A stretch of 64,000 nt of DNA, from assembly GCF_023955655.1 (NCBI RefSeq), contig NZ_JAMXHT010000004.1, forward strand, positions 558,001 to 622,000, written 5' to 3'. Under the pieces are notes generated by a model. It was not told the DNA's origin. It searched no databases and was given only the letters and a program-made list of their open reading frames with translations. Of this stretch, positions 25,971-35,828 are shown in pieces. Position numbers and translations under genes: made by a program. The DNA comes from Ralstonia soli (GTDB lineage Bacteria; Pseudomonadota; Gammaproteobacteria; Burkholderiales; Burkholderiaceae). Positions within the stretch are counted from its first letter, which is position 1. Every line of letters starts with the position of its first letter.

Positions 25971-27538
25971 ATCTCCAAGCCATCGCCATGTTCCTGCTCT
26001 TTGTCGCTCTGACTCTGGGCATCACATACCGGGCCGCCTCGCGCACCCGTACCGCCAACGATTTCTATACCGCCGGCGGCGGCATCACCGGCATGCAGAA
26101 TGGCCTGGCCGTGGCCGGCGACTACATGTCGGCCGCCACGCTGCTCGGCGTCGTGAGCCTGGTCTATGCGCGCGGCTTCGACGGACTGCTCTACATCGTC
26201 GGCTTCTTCATCGGCTGGCCGGTGATGCTGTTCCTGATGGCTGAGCGGCTACGCAATCTCGGCAAGTTCACCTTCGTGGACATCATCGCTGACCGGCTCG
26301 ACCCCGTCACCACACGCTGCGTCGCGGCAAGCAGCAGTTTGGTAGTCGTGTTGCTCTACCTGATCGTGCAGATGGTGGGTGCCGGCGAACTGGTGCAGTT
26401 GCTGTTCGGCATCGACTACACCTATGCCGTGGTCGGGGTTGGCGCGCTGATGATGATCTATGTGACTGTGGGCGGCATGGTCGCGACGACATGGGTCCAG
26501 ATCACCAAAGCGGTGTTGTTGATGTTCGGCGGCACGCTACTGTTGCTGCTGTCGCTGGCGCACTTTGGCTTCAGCCTTGAAACCCTGGTTACCCGCGCAG
26601 TGGCGGTGCACCGCAGCGGCCCGGCATTGCTCGCGCCCGGCACGCTGTTCGCCGATCCGGTGTCGGCGCTCTCACTCAGCGTAGCCACGGTGCTCGGCCT
26701 CTCGGGGCTGCCGCATATCCTGATGCGCTTCTTTACCGTGCCGAATGCATGCGAGGCACGCAAAAGCGTGTTGGTTGCCAGCACCTGTATTGGCTACATG
26801 TTCCTGGCGATGTTTGCCATCGGCCTCGCCGCGACTGTTATCGTGGGCACCAATGCCCGCTTCTTCGAAGCTGGTCACGTTGGCGGGAAACTGCTCGGCG
26901 GCGGCAACATGGTCGCCATGCATCTCGCCAACGCCACCGGCGGCAATCTCTTCCTGGGGTTCCTGGCGGCCGTCGCCTTTGCCACGATTCTCGCCGTGGT
27001 CTCTGGCCTGACGCTGGCCGGTGCGTCGGCAATCTCGCACGACATCTACGCAAATGTGCTCCGCCGCGGCAATGCCACCGAAGCGGCGGAAATTGCAGTC
27101 ACGAAACGGGCCACGGGGGTGATCGGCGTCATCGCAGTCTTGCTGGGCATCGCCTTCAAGGGGCAAAACCTCGCCTTCCTGGTCGCGCTTGCTTACAACG
27201 TGGCGGCATCTGCGAATTTTCCGGTGCTGGTGCTCTCGATGTACTGGCGTGGCCTGACCACTCGCGGTGCGGTCTGGGGTGTGGCGTCGGGACTGGTGTC
27301 GTCGGTGGCGCTGGTGATCCTCTCCCCCGCTGTGTGGAAGAACGTGCTGGGCCACCCTACGGCGATTTTCCCGTACGACCACCCGGCGCTGTTCACTGTC
27401 CCATTCGCTTTCCTGGTCGCGTATCTATGCTCTCGTTTCGATAACAGCCCCCGCGCGCACGCGGAGCGCCAGGCCTTTGATGCGCGCCTGGTCCAGGCAC
27501 AGACAGGGCGTGGTGCCGCGGCAGCATCCAACCACTGA
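25967..27538 (+). CDS. actP: ActP-type sodium:carboxylate symporter
   Basis: 523 residues from the ATG overlapping the DUF485 stop. About 13 membrane helices; the N-terminus has D-F-Y-T-A-G-G-G-I-T-G-M-Q-N-G near residue 30, a hallmark of ActP-like SSS symporters, and G-D-Y-M-S-A-A follows. It imports acetate or another short carboxylate with sodium in the inner membrane for activation by the upstream ligase. The exact acid is not known. Confidence 0.87.
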   Translation: MNLQAIAMFLLFVALTLGITYRAASRTRTANDFYTAGGGITGMQNGLAVAGDYMSAATLLGVVSLVYARGFDGLLYIVGFFIGWPVMLFLMAERLRNLGKFTFVDIIADRLDPVTTRCVAASSSLVVVLLYLIVQMVGAGELVQLLFGIDYTYAVVGVGALMMIYVTVGGMVATTWVQITKAVLLMFGGTLLLLLSLAHFGFSLETLVTRAVAVHRSGPALLAPGTLFADPVSALSLSVATVLGLSGLPHILMRFFTVPNACEARKSVLVASTCIGYMFLAMFAIGLAATVIVGTNARFFEAGHVGGKLLGGGNMVAMHLANATGGNLFLGFLAAVAFATILAVVSGLTLAGASAISHDIYANVLRRGNATEAAEIAVTKRATGVIGVIAVLLGIAFKGQNLAFLVALAYNVAASANFPVLVLSMYWRGLTTRGAVWGVASGLVSSVALVILSPAVWKNVLGHPTAIFPYDHPALFTVPFAFLVAYLCSRFDNSPRAHAERQAFDARLVQAQTGRGAAAASNH

Positions 27539-27558
27539 TGCCCAGAGCGTGAGCAAGC

Positions 27559-27591
27559 GCGGGCTGCGCGCCACACGGAGGTGCAGCCCGC
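27559..27591. terminator. Hairpin between convergent actP and NTF2-like genes
   Basis: GCGGGCTGC (27559-27567) pairs perfectly with GCAGCCCGC (27583-27591), loop 15 nt. It sits in the gap between two converging genes, where it could end transcription from both sides. There is no T-run. Confidence 0.5.
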
Positions 27592-27603
27592 TCGATGGAC
27601 CTG

Positions 27604-28020
27604 TTAGGCCACAGTGGGTGTCAGTGCAGCATAGAACGCCGCGCTGTCCCAGTAAGCGCGCATGAATTCGATGCTGCTATCCGTGCCCATGCGAACAATA
27701 AAGACGTGCGGCAGCGAGAAAGACTGGCCTCGGTTTGCGATCCCTAACACGTCGCGAGCCTGAGTGCCAGTGATGGTGACCTCGGCAACAGCGGTGCGCT
27801 GGGCATCGTCGCTATAGACGGCAGTGACCTGGTTGCTCAAATTGGGGAAACCATCCATCAGAGCGCGCCAGATTGTTTTGCCGGCCTCGCCAACCGGCCC
27901 CTCCATTCTCATGGGAACGTAGTCGATTCGCGCATCTTGCGAAAACATGGCGAGCATCCCGTCTATGTCGTGCTCACGGTAGCGAGCGAAGAACACTTTG
28001 ACGACCTGGATTTGGCTCAT
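27604..28020 (-). CDS. NTF2/SnoaL-like protein
   Basis: 138 residues from the ATG at 28020, chosen for the GGGAGG site just upstream; the frame is open further but without support. The sequence is a single NTF2-like domain (F-F-A-R-Y-R-E-H-D-I-D-G-M near residue 10, and the strand V-F-I-V-R-M-G-T near 110). Such proteins are small isomerases, dehydratases or ligand-binding subunits. Located between the acid-activation operon and a LysR gene on the same strand as that LysR. Function not assignable. Confidence 0.75.
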   Translation of the reverse strand: MSQIQVVKVFFARYREHDIDGMLAMFSQDARIDYVPMRMEGPVGEAGKTIWRALMDGFPNLSNQVTAVYSDDAQRTAVAEVTITGTQARDVLGIANRGQSFSLPHVFIVRMGTDSSIEFMRAYWDSAAFYAALTPTVA

Positions 28021-28186
28021 CACGGACCTCCCTGAAAATGGATCATGGAGCAGGCTGATATGGCGCCCGATGATCCGCCCAGCCCACGCAGTCATCATCT
28101 GCCTTCGCTGAACCTTGTCAATGCCCCTCCCCAAACGGGGGGCTACACCAACGCGGTGCCGGGACTGGCATGGCAGTTGCGGCCTG

Positions 28187-29059
28187 CTATCGAAGGCGTT
28201 CGAAGGCGTGTGCGATCTCTTCGATCGCAGCGCGTATCCGCGCTGTGTGGCGCAAGTCCTTATGGGTCACCAGCCACACTTCATAGGGCACATCGCGGCA
28301 ACGCTCAGGCCAGAGCCTGACCAAGTCGTCAGCGTTGCCCATGTATATGGGAATCTCGCCAACACCGAGCCCTGCCTTGATGGCAGTGCGTAGCATCAGG
28401 CTGGAGTTGACCGCCGCCACGATACGTCCGCCGGCAATGGACTCGCCCGCCAACATCGGCTCGCGCGATCCGAGCACGTAAGGCTGGTACACCACCAAAT
28501 CATGGCCGGAGAAGGCCGTACCAACCTGGGGCTCGCCATGCACGCGAAGGTAGCCTCGTGAGGCAAACAGGCCCATCGGCCACTGAGCCAGACGGCGCGC
28601 GATCAAGTCCGGGTTGTCCGGCCTGGCTGTGCGGATCGCGATATCCGCTTCCCGTTTTGCCAGATTCAGTATTCGGGTCGACGCATCGATCTGCCATACA
28701 ACCTCGGGATACTTTGCGTGAAGCGCCTCGAGCGCGGGCATCAGAAAATCCATCGCCAGCGAATCGGTCGTCGTGATCCGCACCTCGCCCGCGAGCCGGG
28801 CGTCAAGCCCTTGCGTCAACCGCTGGAAGTCATTGGCAGACTGCTCCATGCGCTGCGCCGCATCCAGCACGCTCTCGCCTGCCATGGTCAACACGTAGCC
28901 GGTTGACGTACGGAGGAACAGTGTTGCCCCAATCACGCCCTCCAGCGCCGCAAGGCGCCGACCAACGGTGGCCTGGTCCACGTCAAGCGATCTCGCCGCG
29001 GCGCGCAACGTGCCACCCCGATACAGCGCGAGAAAAACCCGGGCATCGTCCCAGTTCAT
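28187..29059 (-). CDS. LysR-family transcriptional regulator
   Basis: 290 residues: an N-terminal winged HTH (G-T-L-R-A-A-A-R-S-L-D-V-D-Q-A-T near residues 15-31) and a C-terminal substrate-binding fold. The D-V-D-Q-A-T-V-G-R-R recognition helix is of the type seen in regulators of quinone oxidoreductases and other redox genes. It is divergent from the quinone oxidoreductase at 29219, with inverted repeats in the 159-bp gap. Likely activates that gene in response to an electrophile or quinone. Confidence 0.88.
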   Translation of the reverse strand: MNWDDARVFLALYRGGTLRAAARSLDVDQATVGRRLAALEGVIGATLFLRTSTGYVLTMAGESVLDAAQRMEQSANDFQRLTQGLDARLAGEVRITTTDSLAMDFLMPALEALHAKYPEVVWQIDASTRILNLAKREADIAIRTARPDNPDLIARRLAQWPMGLFASRGYLRVHGEPQVGTAFSGHDLVVYQPYVLGSREPMLAGESIAGGRIVAAVNSSLMLRTAIKAGLGVGEIPIYMGNADDLVRLWPERCRDVPYEVWLVTHKDLRHTARIRAAIEEIAHAFERLR

Positions 29060-29087
29060 AGCCCCCTCTCAATCACCCAAAGCACCC

Positions 29088-29125
29088 CATGCGATTCTGC
29101 ATGTCAGGGATGAAAACCTGCATCA
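29088..29125. promoter_or_regulatory. Candidate LysR operator in the divergent promoter
   Basis: Two inverted repeats occur in the gap: CATGC-N6-GCATG at 29088-29103 and GATG-N8-CATC at 29110-29125. Their location between LysR and its likely target supports a regulatory role. Confidence 0.4.
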
Positions 29126-29218
29126 CCTAACAAAACGGCTGATCCCTATACTCAGTCAACCGCGACAACGATCCCATGACGGAGATCCACACCGCATCCA
29201 CGAGTTATAGGAAATTCC

Positions 29219-30232
29219 ATGTCTTCGCCTAACATCCCCGATACGATGACCGCCATCGAAATCACACACCCCGGCGGTCCTGAAGTGCTGGTGCCCACAC
29301 GGAGGCCACTGCCCACGCCCGGTCCGGGCGAACTGCTAATCCGTCACCACGCAGCCGGTGTCAACGGCCCAGACGTATTCCAACGCAAGGGGCTGTACGA
29401 TCCACCTCCCGGTGCCTCCGACATCCCCGGGCTTGAAGTCGCGGGCGAAATCGTGGCCCTCGGCGACGGCGTCACCGGGTTCAAAGTCGGCGATCTCGTC
29501 TGCGCCCTGATTCCCGGGGGTGGATACGCCCAATACAGTGTCGCCAGCGAGCACAATACCTTGCACCTGCCGGAGGGCCTGCAACTGGTGGAAGCTGCCG
29601 CGATGCCGGAAACCTTCATGACCGTCTGGCTCAACCTGTTCCAGCGAGGCAAGTTCGCCAAGGGGGATACTGTCCTGATCCATGGTGGCGCATCGGGCAT
29701 CGGCACCACGGCCACGATGCTCAGCAAAGCGTTTGGCGCGTCCAAGATCATCACCACCGTGGGCTCGGACGCCCAACGCGATGCCAGTCTTGCACTGGGC
29801 GCCGATTACGCGGTCAATTACCTACAAGAGGATTTTGTCGACGCCGTCATGCGTGTCACCGACGGCAAGGGTGCCGATGTCATCGTGGATATCATCGCCG
29901 GCGACTACGTCCCCCGCAACTACGCTGCCGCGGCCATTAACGGGCGCATCGTGCAGATCGGTGTCATCAAGGGCGTCGCCAAGGAAGTCGACTTTTTCCC
30001 GATGTTGACCAAGCGCCTCACGCATATCGGCTCGACCTTGCGTTCGCGCACACCTGAAGAAAAGGCCGAGATCATCCGCGAGCTCGAGACGCAGGTCTGG
30101 CCGCTGATGGCATCTGGCGCAGTCAAGCCGCTCATCTATCAGACTTTCGCACTGGAACAGGCGAGAGCAGCCCATGAGCTGATGGACTCTGGCACCCACA
30201 TTGGCAAGATCGTGCTCACGATGGACCAGTAG
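29219..30232 (+). CDS. NAD(P)H:quinone oxidoreductase, zinc-free MDR family (PIG3/QorA-like)
   Basis: 337 residues, medium-chain dehydrogenase fold lacking structural-zinc cysteines. The N-terminal part has A-A-G-V-N-G-P-D near residues 45-52, typical of quinone oxidoreductases of the PIG3/TP53I3 type. The NADPH-binding motif is H155-G-G-A-S-G-I-G162. It reduces quinones or enals with NADPH in the cytosol. A divergent LysR gene likely regulates it. Enoyl reductase activity is an alternative. Confidence 0.86.
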   Translation: MSSPNIPDTMTAIEITHPGGPEVLVPTRRPLPTPGPGELLIRHHAAGVNGPDVFQRKGLYDPPPGASDIPGLEVAGEIVALGDGVTGFKVGDLVCALIPGGGYAQYSVASEHNTLHLPEGLQLVEAAAMPETFMTVWLNLFQRGKFAKGDTVLIHGGASGIGTTATMLSKAFGASKIITTVGSDAQRDASLALGADYAVNYLQEDFVDAVMRVTDGKGADVIVDIIAGDYVPRNYAAAAINGRIVQIGVIKGVAKEVDFFPMLTKRLTHIGSTLRSRTPEEKAEIIRELETQVWPLMASGAVKPLIYQTFALEQARAAHELMDSGTHIGKIVLTMDQ

Positions 30233-30236
30233 CGGC

Positions 30237-30272
30237 ACGGCCGGAGCGGGCAACGCCGTCCGTTCCGGCCGT
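30237..30272. terminator. Hairpin downstream of the quinone oxidoreductase gene
   Basis: ACGGCCGGA (30237-30245) pairs with TCCGGCCGT (30264-30272), loop 18 nt, starting 4 bp after the stop and between two converging genes. It lacks a T-run, so strength is uncertain. Confidence 0.5.
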
Positions 30273-30308
30273 TCGTGCACGCTGGCTCCAGGTACGGGCA
30301 TGCCTAGA

Positions 30309-33125
30309 TCAGCGCCCTTCCTGCACGCTTTCGTCCACGGCCCTCGGCAGGTCACGGCCCAGACCGCTACGTACGGCCTGGATGCGGGAACTGACTTTCA
30401 GCTTCTCAAAAATATTCTTCAAGTGCCATTTCACTGTCTCAGGCGCAACCCGGATAGCCCTGGCAATTTCCTTGTTGGACAGACCTCTGGCCACGTAGTC
30501 CAAAATTTCCACCTCGCGGGCACTTAGCCGATTGGCCACCAATGGATCCACCGGGTATTCAGCCCGATAGTCCGCCGCGCTTCGCGCAGAGGTGCTGCGC
30601 ACTGCATCCGCCGTGCCGGCCAGCGCATCGAACCCCGCGCGTAGCCCGTCCACATACCAAAGGTCGACCCCGGCCGGCAGTGCCTGTTGCTGACGCAGAC
30701 CATCAAGAATGTCGCGGGTTACCGGCCCCGCATCGAGGAAAACGCGCTGAAGACCGTTCGTCTGGCCATACGCAACCGCCGCTTGTATAGCCTGGATGGC
30801 CTGCGCGCGCTGTCCAGCGCTATACATGGCGACCGCGAGCGCCACCGAGATCTGCGCGCTGAGGTACTGCATGCCAGCAGCACTGACTTCTCCCAGCACA
30901 GCCTGCAAGATGGGCACCGCTTCCACAGGGCGGCCACGGGCCACCAACAGACGGCAATGCGCCACCTGGAAACGTTGCCAGGTCTCCAAGTAGCTACCTT
31001 GCAGGCTTTCCGGCCGCTGCCCAACCAGTGCCTCCAACTCGTGGCCGATCCGCGCGGCGCGGCCCAGGTCGCCGGACCGGATACTGATCCGGATCGCCTC
31101 AGCCTTGCATGCGACCTGCATGCGTAGCCATTGGCGGCTTCTGGCAACGGCTTCCGCGTCTTCCACGATTCGATAGGCTTCGTCGTGTTCTCCCGTTAGC
31201 AGCCGCAGCCGTGCGAGCGTTACGCAGAAGCCGATCAGGGGGCCCAACGAGCACGACTGTAGTGCCATCTCGAGCCGCCCTTCCAGCAGCTCGGCGACCC
31301 GGCCCAAATCATTCCATTCATAGTGGATGGCGGCCAGATATCCAACTGGGAGTACCGATGCGGCAGACTGCCGGCCGGCGCGCGCATCGGATTCACGCAG
31401 CACGTCCTCCAGGGTCTGAACGGCCTCGCCCAGGTGGCCTTGCACGAACAGACTGAGCCCAACCATGCTCTGCCGGTACACCGCGGCGTAGACCGGCGCA
31501 TCCGCGCCGGTACCGAACGTTAGCGCGCGCCGCAACCGCTTGATCTCCCCAAACCCGGACGCATAGCTCAGTCCGAAGATGAGCGTCGTCAGGCCGATTC
31601 CTTCCGCCCATGAGCCTTCGGCCGGACCCAGTTCCAGGACTTTTCGCCCCATTTCCAGCGCGCGTTGACTTTCGTCGGATAGGGCTGCGATCAACGCTTT
31701 GACTGCGTGCAACTCGACACGGACCACCTCAGTGACGGACAACTGCCCGAGCCCGATGTCATCCTCGACGGCCTGCAATTCGCGTCTAGCTGCCGCAGCT
31801 TGCATCGTCAGCGCGAGCGCCCAGGCATGCGCGAGGCGCAAGCGCAGTCGGCCACGAACAGCCTCGGCAGGCAGTTTCGCGACCCAGCTCAGAACCGTCC
31901 GCACATCGCTGGTCTCCACCAAGTTCATCGCGCATTGCTCGACCCAACCTGCTGCGCGGTCACCATCGCCGGCAGCAAGGGCGTGCTTGACGGCCTCAGC
32001 CCATAGAGAGTGCTCAGCGAACCATTCGCTGGCTCGGCGATGCAGCCCGGCAACTTCATGCGGTCGTTCCCGAAGCAGGCGCTGTCTCAAATACTCGGCA
32101 AAGAGCGCGTGATAGCGGTACCACTGGCCCTCAGCGTCCAATGGTCTGACGAACATGTTCCGTCCCATCAGCCATTCAAAACTGGCTTGTGCCTCGTTGG
32201 TGCCGGTCATCGCATCGCACAAGGGCACCGACATTCGGTCCAGCACCGCGGTCTGCAGGAGAAATGCTTGTAGCGGCGCTGGAACGTGAACAAATACGTT
32301 CTCATTCAGATACGCTTCAACGCTGCGCCGGGCAAACGGTATGCGCTCTGCAAAAGCGCCAGCCTGGTCGCTCGCGCTCAATGCAAACGACGCCAGTTGC
32401 AATCCAGCCACCCAGCCCTCCGTCGCTTCCAGCAGCGCCTCAGTCTGCGCCGGGGTCAGGGCATAGCCGGAAATGGCAGAGAAAAATGCCTGCGTTTCCA
32501 CGCTGTCAAAGCGCAGGGCATCCGCATCCAGCTTCAGCAATTGGCCTCGGGCCTCGAAGTAACTGAGCGGAAAAGCGGGCTCACTACGCCCTGCGACGAG
32601 CACGTGCAGATTCTCCGGCGCATAGCGCAGCAGCCGGAACACCGCCTCGTGAATGGCCGGCGACGACAGTCGGTCGAAATCATCTAGCACCAGCACCACC
32701 TGGCGCGGCAGCGCCGCGACCGCATTGAGGAGCTCGGCAAACATCGCGTCCGCTGGCGCCAGCAGGTCCGGCTCCAGGCCACGTGGGACCGGCTCGCCGA
32801 CCTGCGTGCAAGCATCCCTCGCCGCAGCGAGCAGGTAGGTGCCAAACTGGAAGAGATCGTCGTCGTCGCGGTCGATGCTCATCCAGCCAACGGCGCAGCC
32901 TTCCTGCGCCAGGATGTTCTTCCACTCACTCAACAGCGACGTCTTGCCGAAGCCGGCCGGGGCGACCAGCACTGTGAGCTTCCGCTCCATGCTGGAGCGC
33001 AATTGCTCGATGGCGCGCTCACGATGGATATAGTGGCGCGTTCGCGGTGGGGCCAGCTTTGTGAGGATCAAGGCTGGCCGCCATTGAGGCCGCTGCGCAG
33101 CAACGGCCGGCGCTGATTGGGTCAT
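30309..33125 (-). CDS. LuxR-family ATP-dependent regulator (MalT/AlkS-like, LAL family)
   Basis: 938 residues, the large-ATP-binding LuxR type. An N-terminal STAND NTPase has Walker A A55-P-A-G-F-G-K-T62 and Walker B V-L-V-L-D-D-F-D near residue 148. A long helical TPR-like middle (about 400-830) follows, and a C-terminal LuxR HTH spans roughly 868-925 (L-S-A-R-E-V-E-I-L, S-N-K-E-I-A, V-K-W-H-L-K-N-I). MalT and AlkS are activators that need ATP and an inducer. The SDR gene lies 34 bp upstream on the same strand, so they form one transcript. The inducer is unknown; neighbours suggest a lipid- or terpenoid-like substrate. Confidence 0.9.
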   Translation of the reverse strand: MTQSAPAVAAQRPQWRPALILTKLAPPRTRHYIHRERAIEQLRSSMERKLTVLVAPAGFGKTSLLSEWKNILAQEGCAVGWMSIDRDDDDLFQFGTYLLAAARDACTQVGEPVPRGLEPDLLAPADAMFAELLNAVAALPRQVVLVLDDFDRLSSPAIHEAVFRLLRYAPENLHVLVAGRSEPAFPLSYFEARGQLLKLDADALRFDSVETQAFFSAISGYALTPAQTEALLEATEGWVAGLQLASFALSASDQAGAFAERIPFARRSVEAYLNENVFVHVPAPLQAFLLQTAVLDRMSVPLCDAMTGTNEAQASFEWLMGRNMFVRPLDAEGQWYRYHALFAEYLRQRLLRERPHEVAGLHRRASEWFAEHSLWAEAVKHALAAGDGDRAAGWVEQCAMNLVETSDVRTVLSWVAKLPAEAVRGRLRLRLAHAWALALTMQAAAARRELQAVEDDIGLGQLSVTEVVRVELHAVKALIAALSDESQRALEMGRKVLELGPAEGSWAEGIGLTTLIFGLSYASGFGEIKRLRRALTFGTGADAPVYAAVYRQSMVGLSLFVQGHLGEAVQTLEDVLRESDARAGRQSAASVLPVGYLAAIHYEWNDLGRVAELLEGRLEMALQSCSLGPLIGFCVTLARLRLLTGEHDEAYRIVEDAEAVARSRQWLRMQVACKAEAIRISIRSGDLGRAARIGHELEALVGQRPESLQGSYLETWQRFQVAHCRLLVARGRPVEAVPILQAVLGEVSAAGMQYLSAQISVALAVAMYSAGQRAQAIQAIQAAVAYGQTNGLQRVFLDAGPVTRDILDGLRQQQALPAGVDLWYVDGLRAGFDALAGTADAVRSTSARSAADYRAEYPVDPLVANRLSAREVEILDYVARGLSNKEIARAIRVAPETVKWHLKNIFEKLKVSSRIQAVRSGLGRDLPRAVDESVQEGR

Positions 33126-33159
33126 TCGGGCTTCATCCTGACGGCGGGTGGGGCATGCG

Positions 33160-33933
33160 CTAGACCGTCACATCCCATTCTTCCGCCTGTTCCCGCCGCA
33201 CCATCTCGGCGGCGGACTCGGGCTTGACGGTCCGATAGCGATGCGTCGTAGCCGTGATGACATCGATCATGGCGTCAATCATTTCCTGCGGGTCATGCTG
33301 GTTGTTCAGCGGGCGCTTTACCCGTGGCTGCATCGCCTGCTTTCCGTCTTCCCACCATTGGTCCATGCTTTCCATACCGGTATCGTTGAACCCGGTGCGG
33401 TATGCGCCGGGATTCACCGTCGCCACTTGGACCCCGTAAGGTTTGAGCTCCTCGCGCATGGATGAGCACAGCGCCTCGACCGCATGCTTGGAGGCCGCAT
33501 ACGCCGCCACCCAGGGGACCTTGACCAGGCCAGCAACAGAAGACGTCCAGACGATCTTGCCGCTGCCGCGCTGGATCATCTGTCGGGCAAAGCCCTGCGC
33601 CAGTTCAAGCGACGCGAAGACATTGGTCTCGAAGACACGCCGCACAAGTGCGATGGGAATCTCCGCCACCGGCCCCGCCTCCATGATGCCTGCATTGTTG
33701 AATAGCACGTCGATCTCGTACTGAAACGCATGCTGCCGGTCAATCGGATCCAGCACATCGAGCTTGATTACGGTCAATCGGACGCCTTCAAGCTCGGCCG
33801 CATTGCGCAACTCCGTCACCTGCGGCCAAATGTGAGCCCCGGCAATCACGTTATGGCCGCCGCGCGCGAGCCCCAGTGCCACGCCTCTGCCAAAGCCGCT
33901 GCCCGCACCGGTCACCAATACGGTCTTCCCCAT
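33160..33933 (-). CDS. Short-chain dehydrogenase/reductase
   Basis: 257 residues from the ATG at 33933, which has AGGAG at the right distance; the upstream extension is unsupported. NAD(P) motif T8-G-A-G-S-G-F-G15, N-N-A-G near residue 80, and the catalytic Y-A-A-S-K near residue 145. Classical cytosolic oxidoreductase, substrate unknown. It precedes the LuxR-type regulator in the same operon. Confidence 0.88.
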   Translation of the reverse strand: MGKTVLVTGAGSGFGRGVALGLARGGHNVIAGAHIWPQVTELRNAAELEGVRLTVIKLDVLDPIDRQHAFQYEIDVLFNNAGIMEAGPVAEIPIALVRRVFETNVFASLELAQGFARQMIQRGSGKIVWTSSVAGLVKVPWVAAYAASKHAVEALCSSMREELKPYGVQVATVNPGAYRTGFNDTGMESMDQWWEDGKQAMQPRVKRPLNNQHDPQEMIDAMIDVITATTHRYRTVKPESAAEMVRREQAEEWDVTV

Positions 33934-34673
33934 CGCCACGCTCCTGAAGTCACAGACCCGCCGTAAGGCGGTTAGCCGCCGTACCACCCGGCGCTCTGTG
34001 TTGCTGCGCAATCACGCCGGCATCTTGCACCTCAAAAAGGCCGCCATGACGTGGGCACCTTGGTGGCCTCGGCGCCACGGCAAGCACTCAGTCCGTGGCC
34101 GCCAACAGTGCCAGCAGAGGCCGGCCACGATCCACCTCGGGATATTTGCCAAGGCTCCCCAGTGCAACAGGCCAACAAGATCTTCTTGCCCATCATGCTT
34201 CACTCCTCTTCACTAGGAGCAGCCGAGCAGATTCGGGGACGAGGACGGAAGCCAATGATCGCTGAAACGAGCGTCAAGGCACAAGAACATGAAATGCCGT
34301 CGAAGGGGGGGCGTTGGGGGGCTCCGGGACGATGCCATTTCGTCGCTCTTGCCAAGCATAGTCGGTGCTACACGGAAAGCTCGCGTGCTAAAGCGAACGC
34401 CGATCTCAGCATTGCCCGACCCTGTCGGAGCCCGCCCCCCCATTCAGGGAGGTCTCTTGCAAACGCCGCGGCGATGCACGGATCATTGTGTTGGTGAAGC
34501 TTGCCTCTTCAACCCGGCGACGAATCTCTCTCCAAGGCGAAATTCCTGACGTCGTCACTTTCATCCCGCACCTGGGAATCCCGCAGCGGGGCGGTTCAGG
34601 GCAATCGCGTCACCCAACTCGGCAGGAAGCCTGACCCAGCTGGCGCAAGACGAATGCAATCACGGAGTCCACC
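33934..34673. other. 740-bp intergenic region upstream of the Tat-crotonase gene
   Basis: No gene is convincingly present. A short minus-strand frame beginning M-G-K-K-I-L-L-A-C-C near 34193 looks like a gene start but soon loses any recognisable pattern. The region presumably contains promoters for the SDR-regulator operon (low end) and the crotonase (high end). Confidence 0.35.
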
Positions 34674-35651
34674 ATGTCGAATCTCTCAAGACGTTCCTTC
34701 GTCCAGTCCCTCGGCGCCGCAACAGTCGCACCGGGAGCACTGCTCGCCCCAACTACGGCTGGCGCTGCGGTGGGAGCCACGACTGCAGCCTCAGCGCCGC
34801 CGCAGGGAGGCGGCGCGAACTATGCCGACTACAAGCATATCCACGTCGCCCAGGACCACGGCGTCGCCACCGTTACGTTGAACTACCCGCCGCTCAATCT
34901 ACTCGACGAGGTGCTGTCGGATGAGTTTGATCGGGTGACCCGACAACTGGAACAGGACACGAACGTACGCGTCATCGTCCTGCAGAGCGCCGTACCGAAG
35001 TTTTTCATCGCGCACTCGGGGCTGCACCGTGTCGGCTCGGCGCCAAAGACGAGCTCGAATACGCGTACCTTCCGCCTGACCCAGATGCTCGGCGAACGCC
35101 TGCGCAACATGCCCAAGGCCGTGATCGCCAAGGTCGAGGGCATCGCGCGTGGTGGTGGCTGCGAGATTGCTCTGGCCGCTGACATGTGCTTCGCCGCGAT
35201 CGACAAGGCTGTGTTCGGGCAGCCGGAAGTTGTCTGCGGACTCGTCCCTGGAGGCGGCAACACGCAACGTCTGCCGCGGCGTATGGGGCGCGCGCGCGCC
35301 CTCGAGGTTCTGTTGGTCGGTGGTGATTTCTCGGCTGAACTGGCTGACCACTACGGCTACATCAATCGCGCGTTGCCCGCCGCGGAGCTGGGTCCATTCG
35401 TGGACAAGCTCGCGCGCCGCATTGCGACCTTCCCTCCTATCACGATTGCCCATCTGAAAAAGGCGGTGGACATGGGTGCCGATCCACTCTTCTCCGAAGG
35501 GTTGTTGGTGGAGGCACATGAAGCCGACCTTTGCGTTGCCAACGAATCGATACAGGCACGCGTGAGGGCGATACTCGCAGCCGGCGCCGAGACCTACGAA
35601 GGCGAACTCCACTTCCCCGACCTGTCTTCGAAGCTGCCGGCCGCCGATTGA
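34674..35651 (+). CDS. Crotonase-family enoyl-CoA hydratase with a twin-arginine signal
   Basis: 325 residues. The first about 35 are a Tat signal (S5-R-R-S-F-V-Q, then an alanine-rich hydrophobic stretch), followed by a linker and a complete crotonase domain. The two catalytic glutamates appear conserved, in G-G-G-C-E-I near residue 162 and G-Q-P-E-V near 184, and the F-F-I-A-H loop replaces the usual oxyanion-hole segment. Crotonases act on CoA thioesters in the cytosol, so a periplasmic export signal is odd: substrate or function may differ. CGGAG precedes the ATG. Confidence 0.82.
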   Translation: MSNLSRRSFVQSLGAATVAPGALLAPTTAGAAVGATTAASAPPQGGGANYADYKHIHVAQDHGVATVTLNYPPLNLLDEVLSDEFDRVTRQLEQDTNVRVIVLQSAVPKFFIAHSGLHRVGSAPKTSSNTRTFRLTQMLGERLRNMPKAVIAKVEGIARGGGCEIALAADMCFAAIDKAVFGQPEVVCGLVPGGGNTQRLPRRMGRARALEVLLVGGDFSAELADHYGYINRALPAAELGPFVDKLARRIATFPPITIAHLKKAVDMGADPLFSEGLLVEAHEADLCVANESIQARVRAILAAGAETYEGELHFPDLSSKLPAAD

Positions 35652-35828
35652 GCGATCGAGCTACCTCAGGACAGCCGCGATCCGCATGTGTGCGCAGACG
35701 CTGATACAAGCGGGCAGAAGCAGGGCGCCGGAATGCCTCGCCCGTGATTGGGGGGATCTCACTCAATAGAAGTAACAGCCGGTAGAAACCAAGCTCTAAA
35801 ACCGTTCTTCTTTAGAAGGAAACCTATC

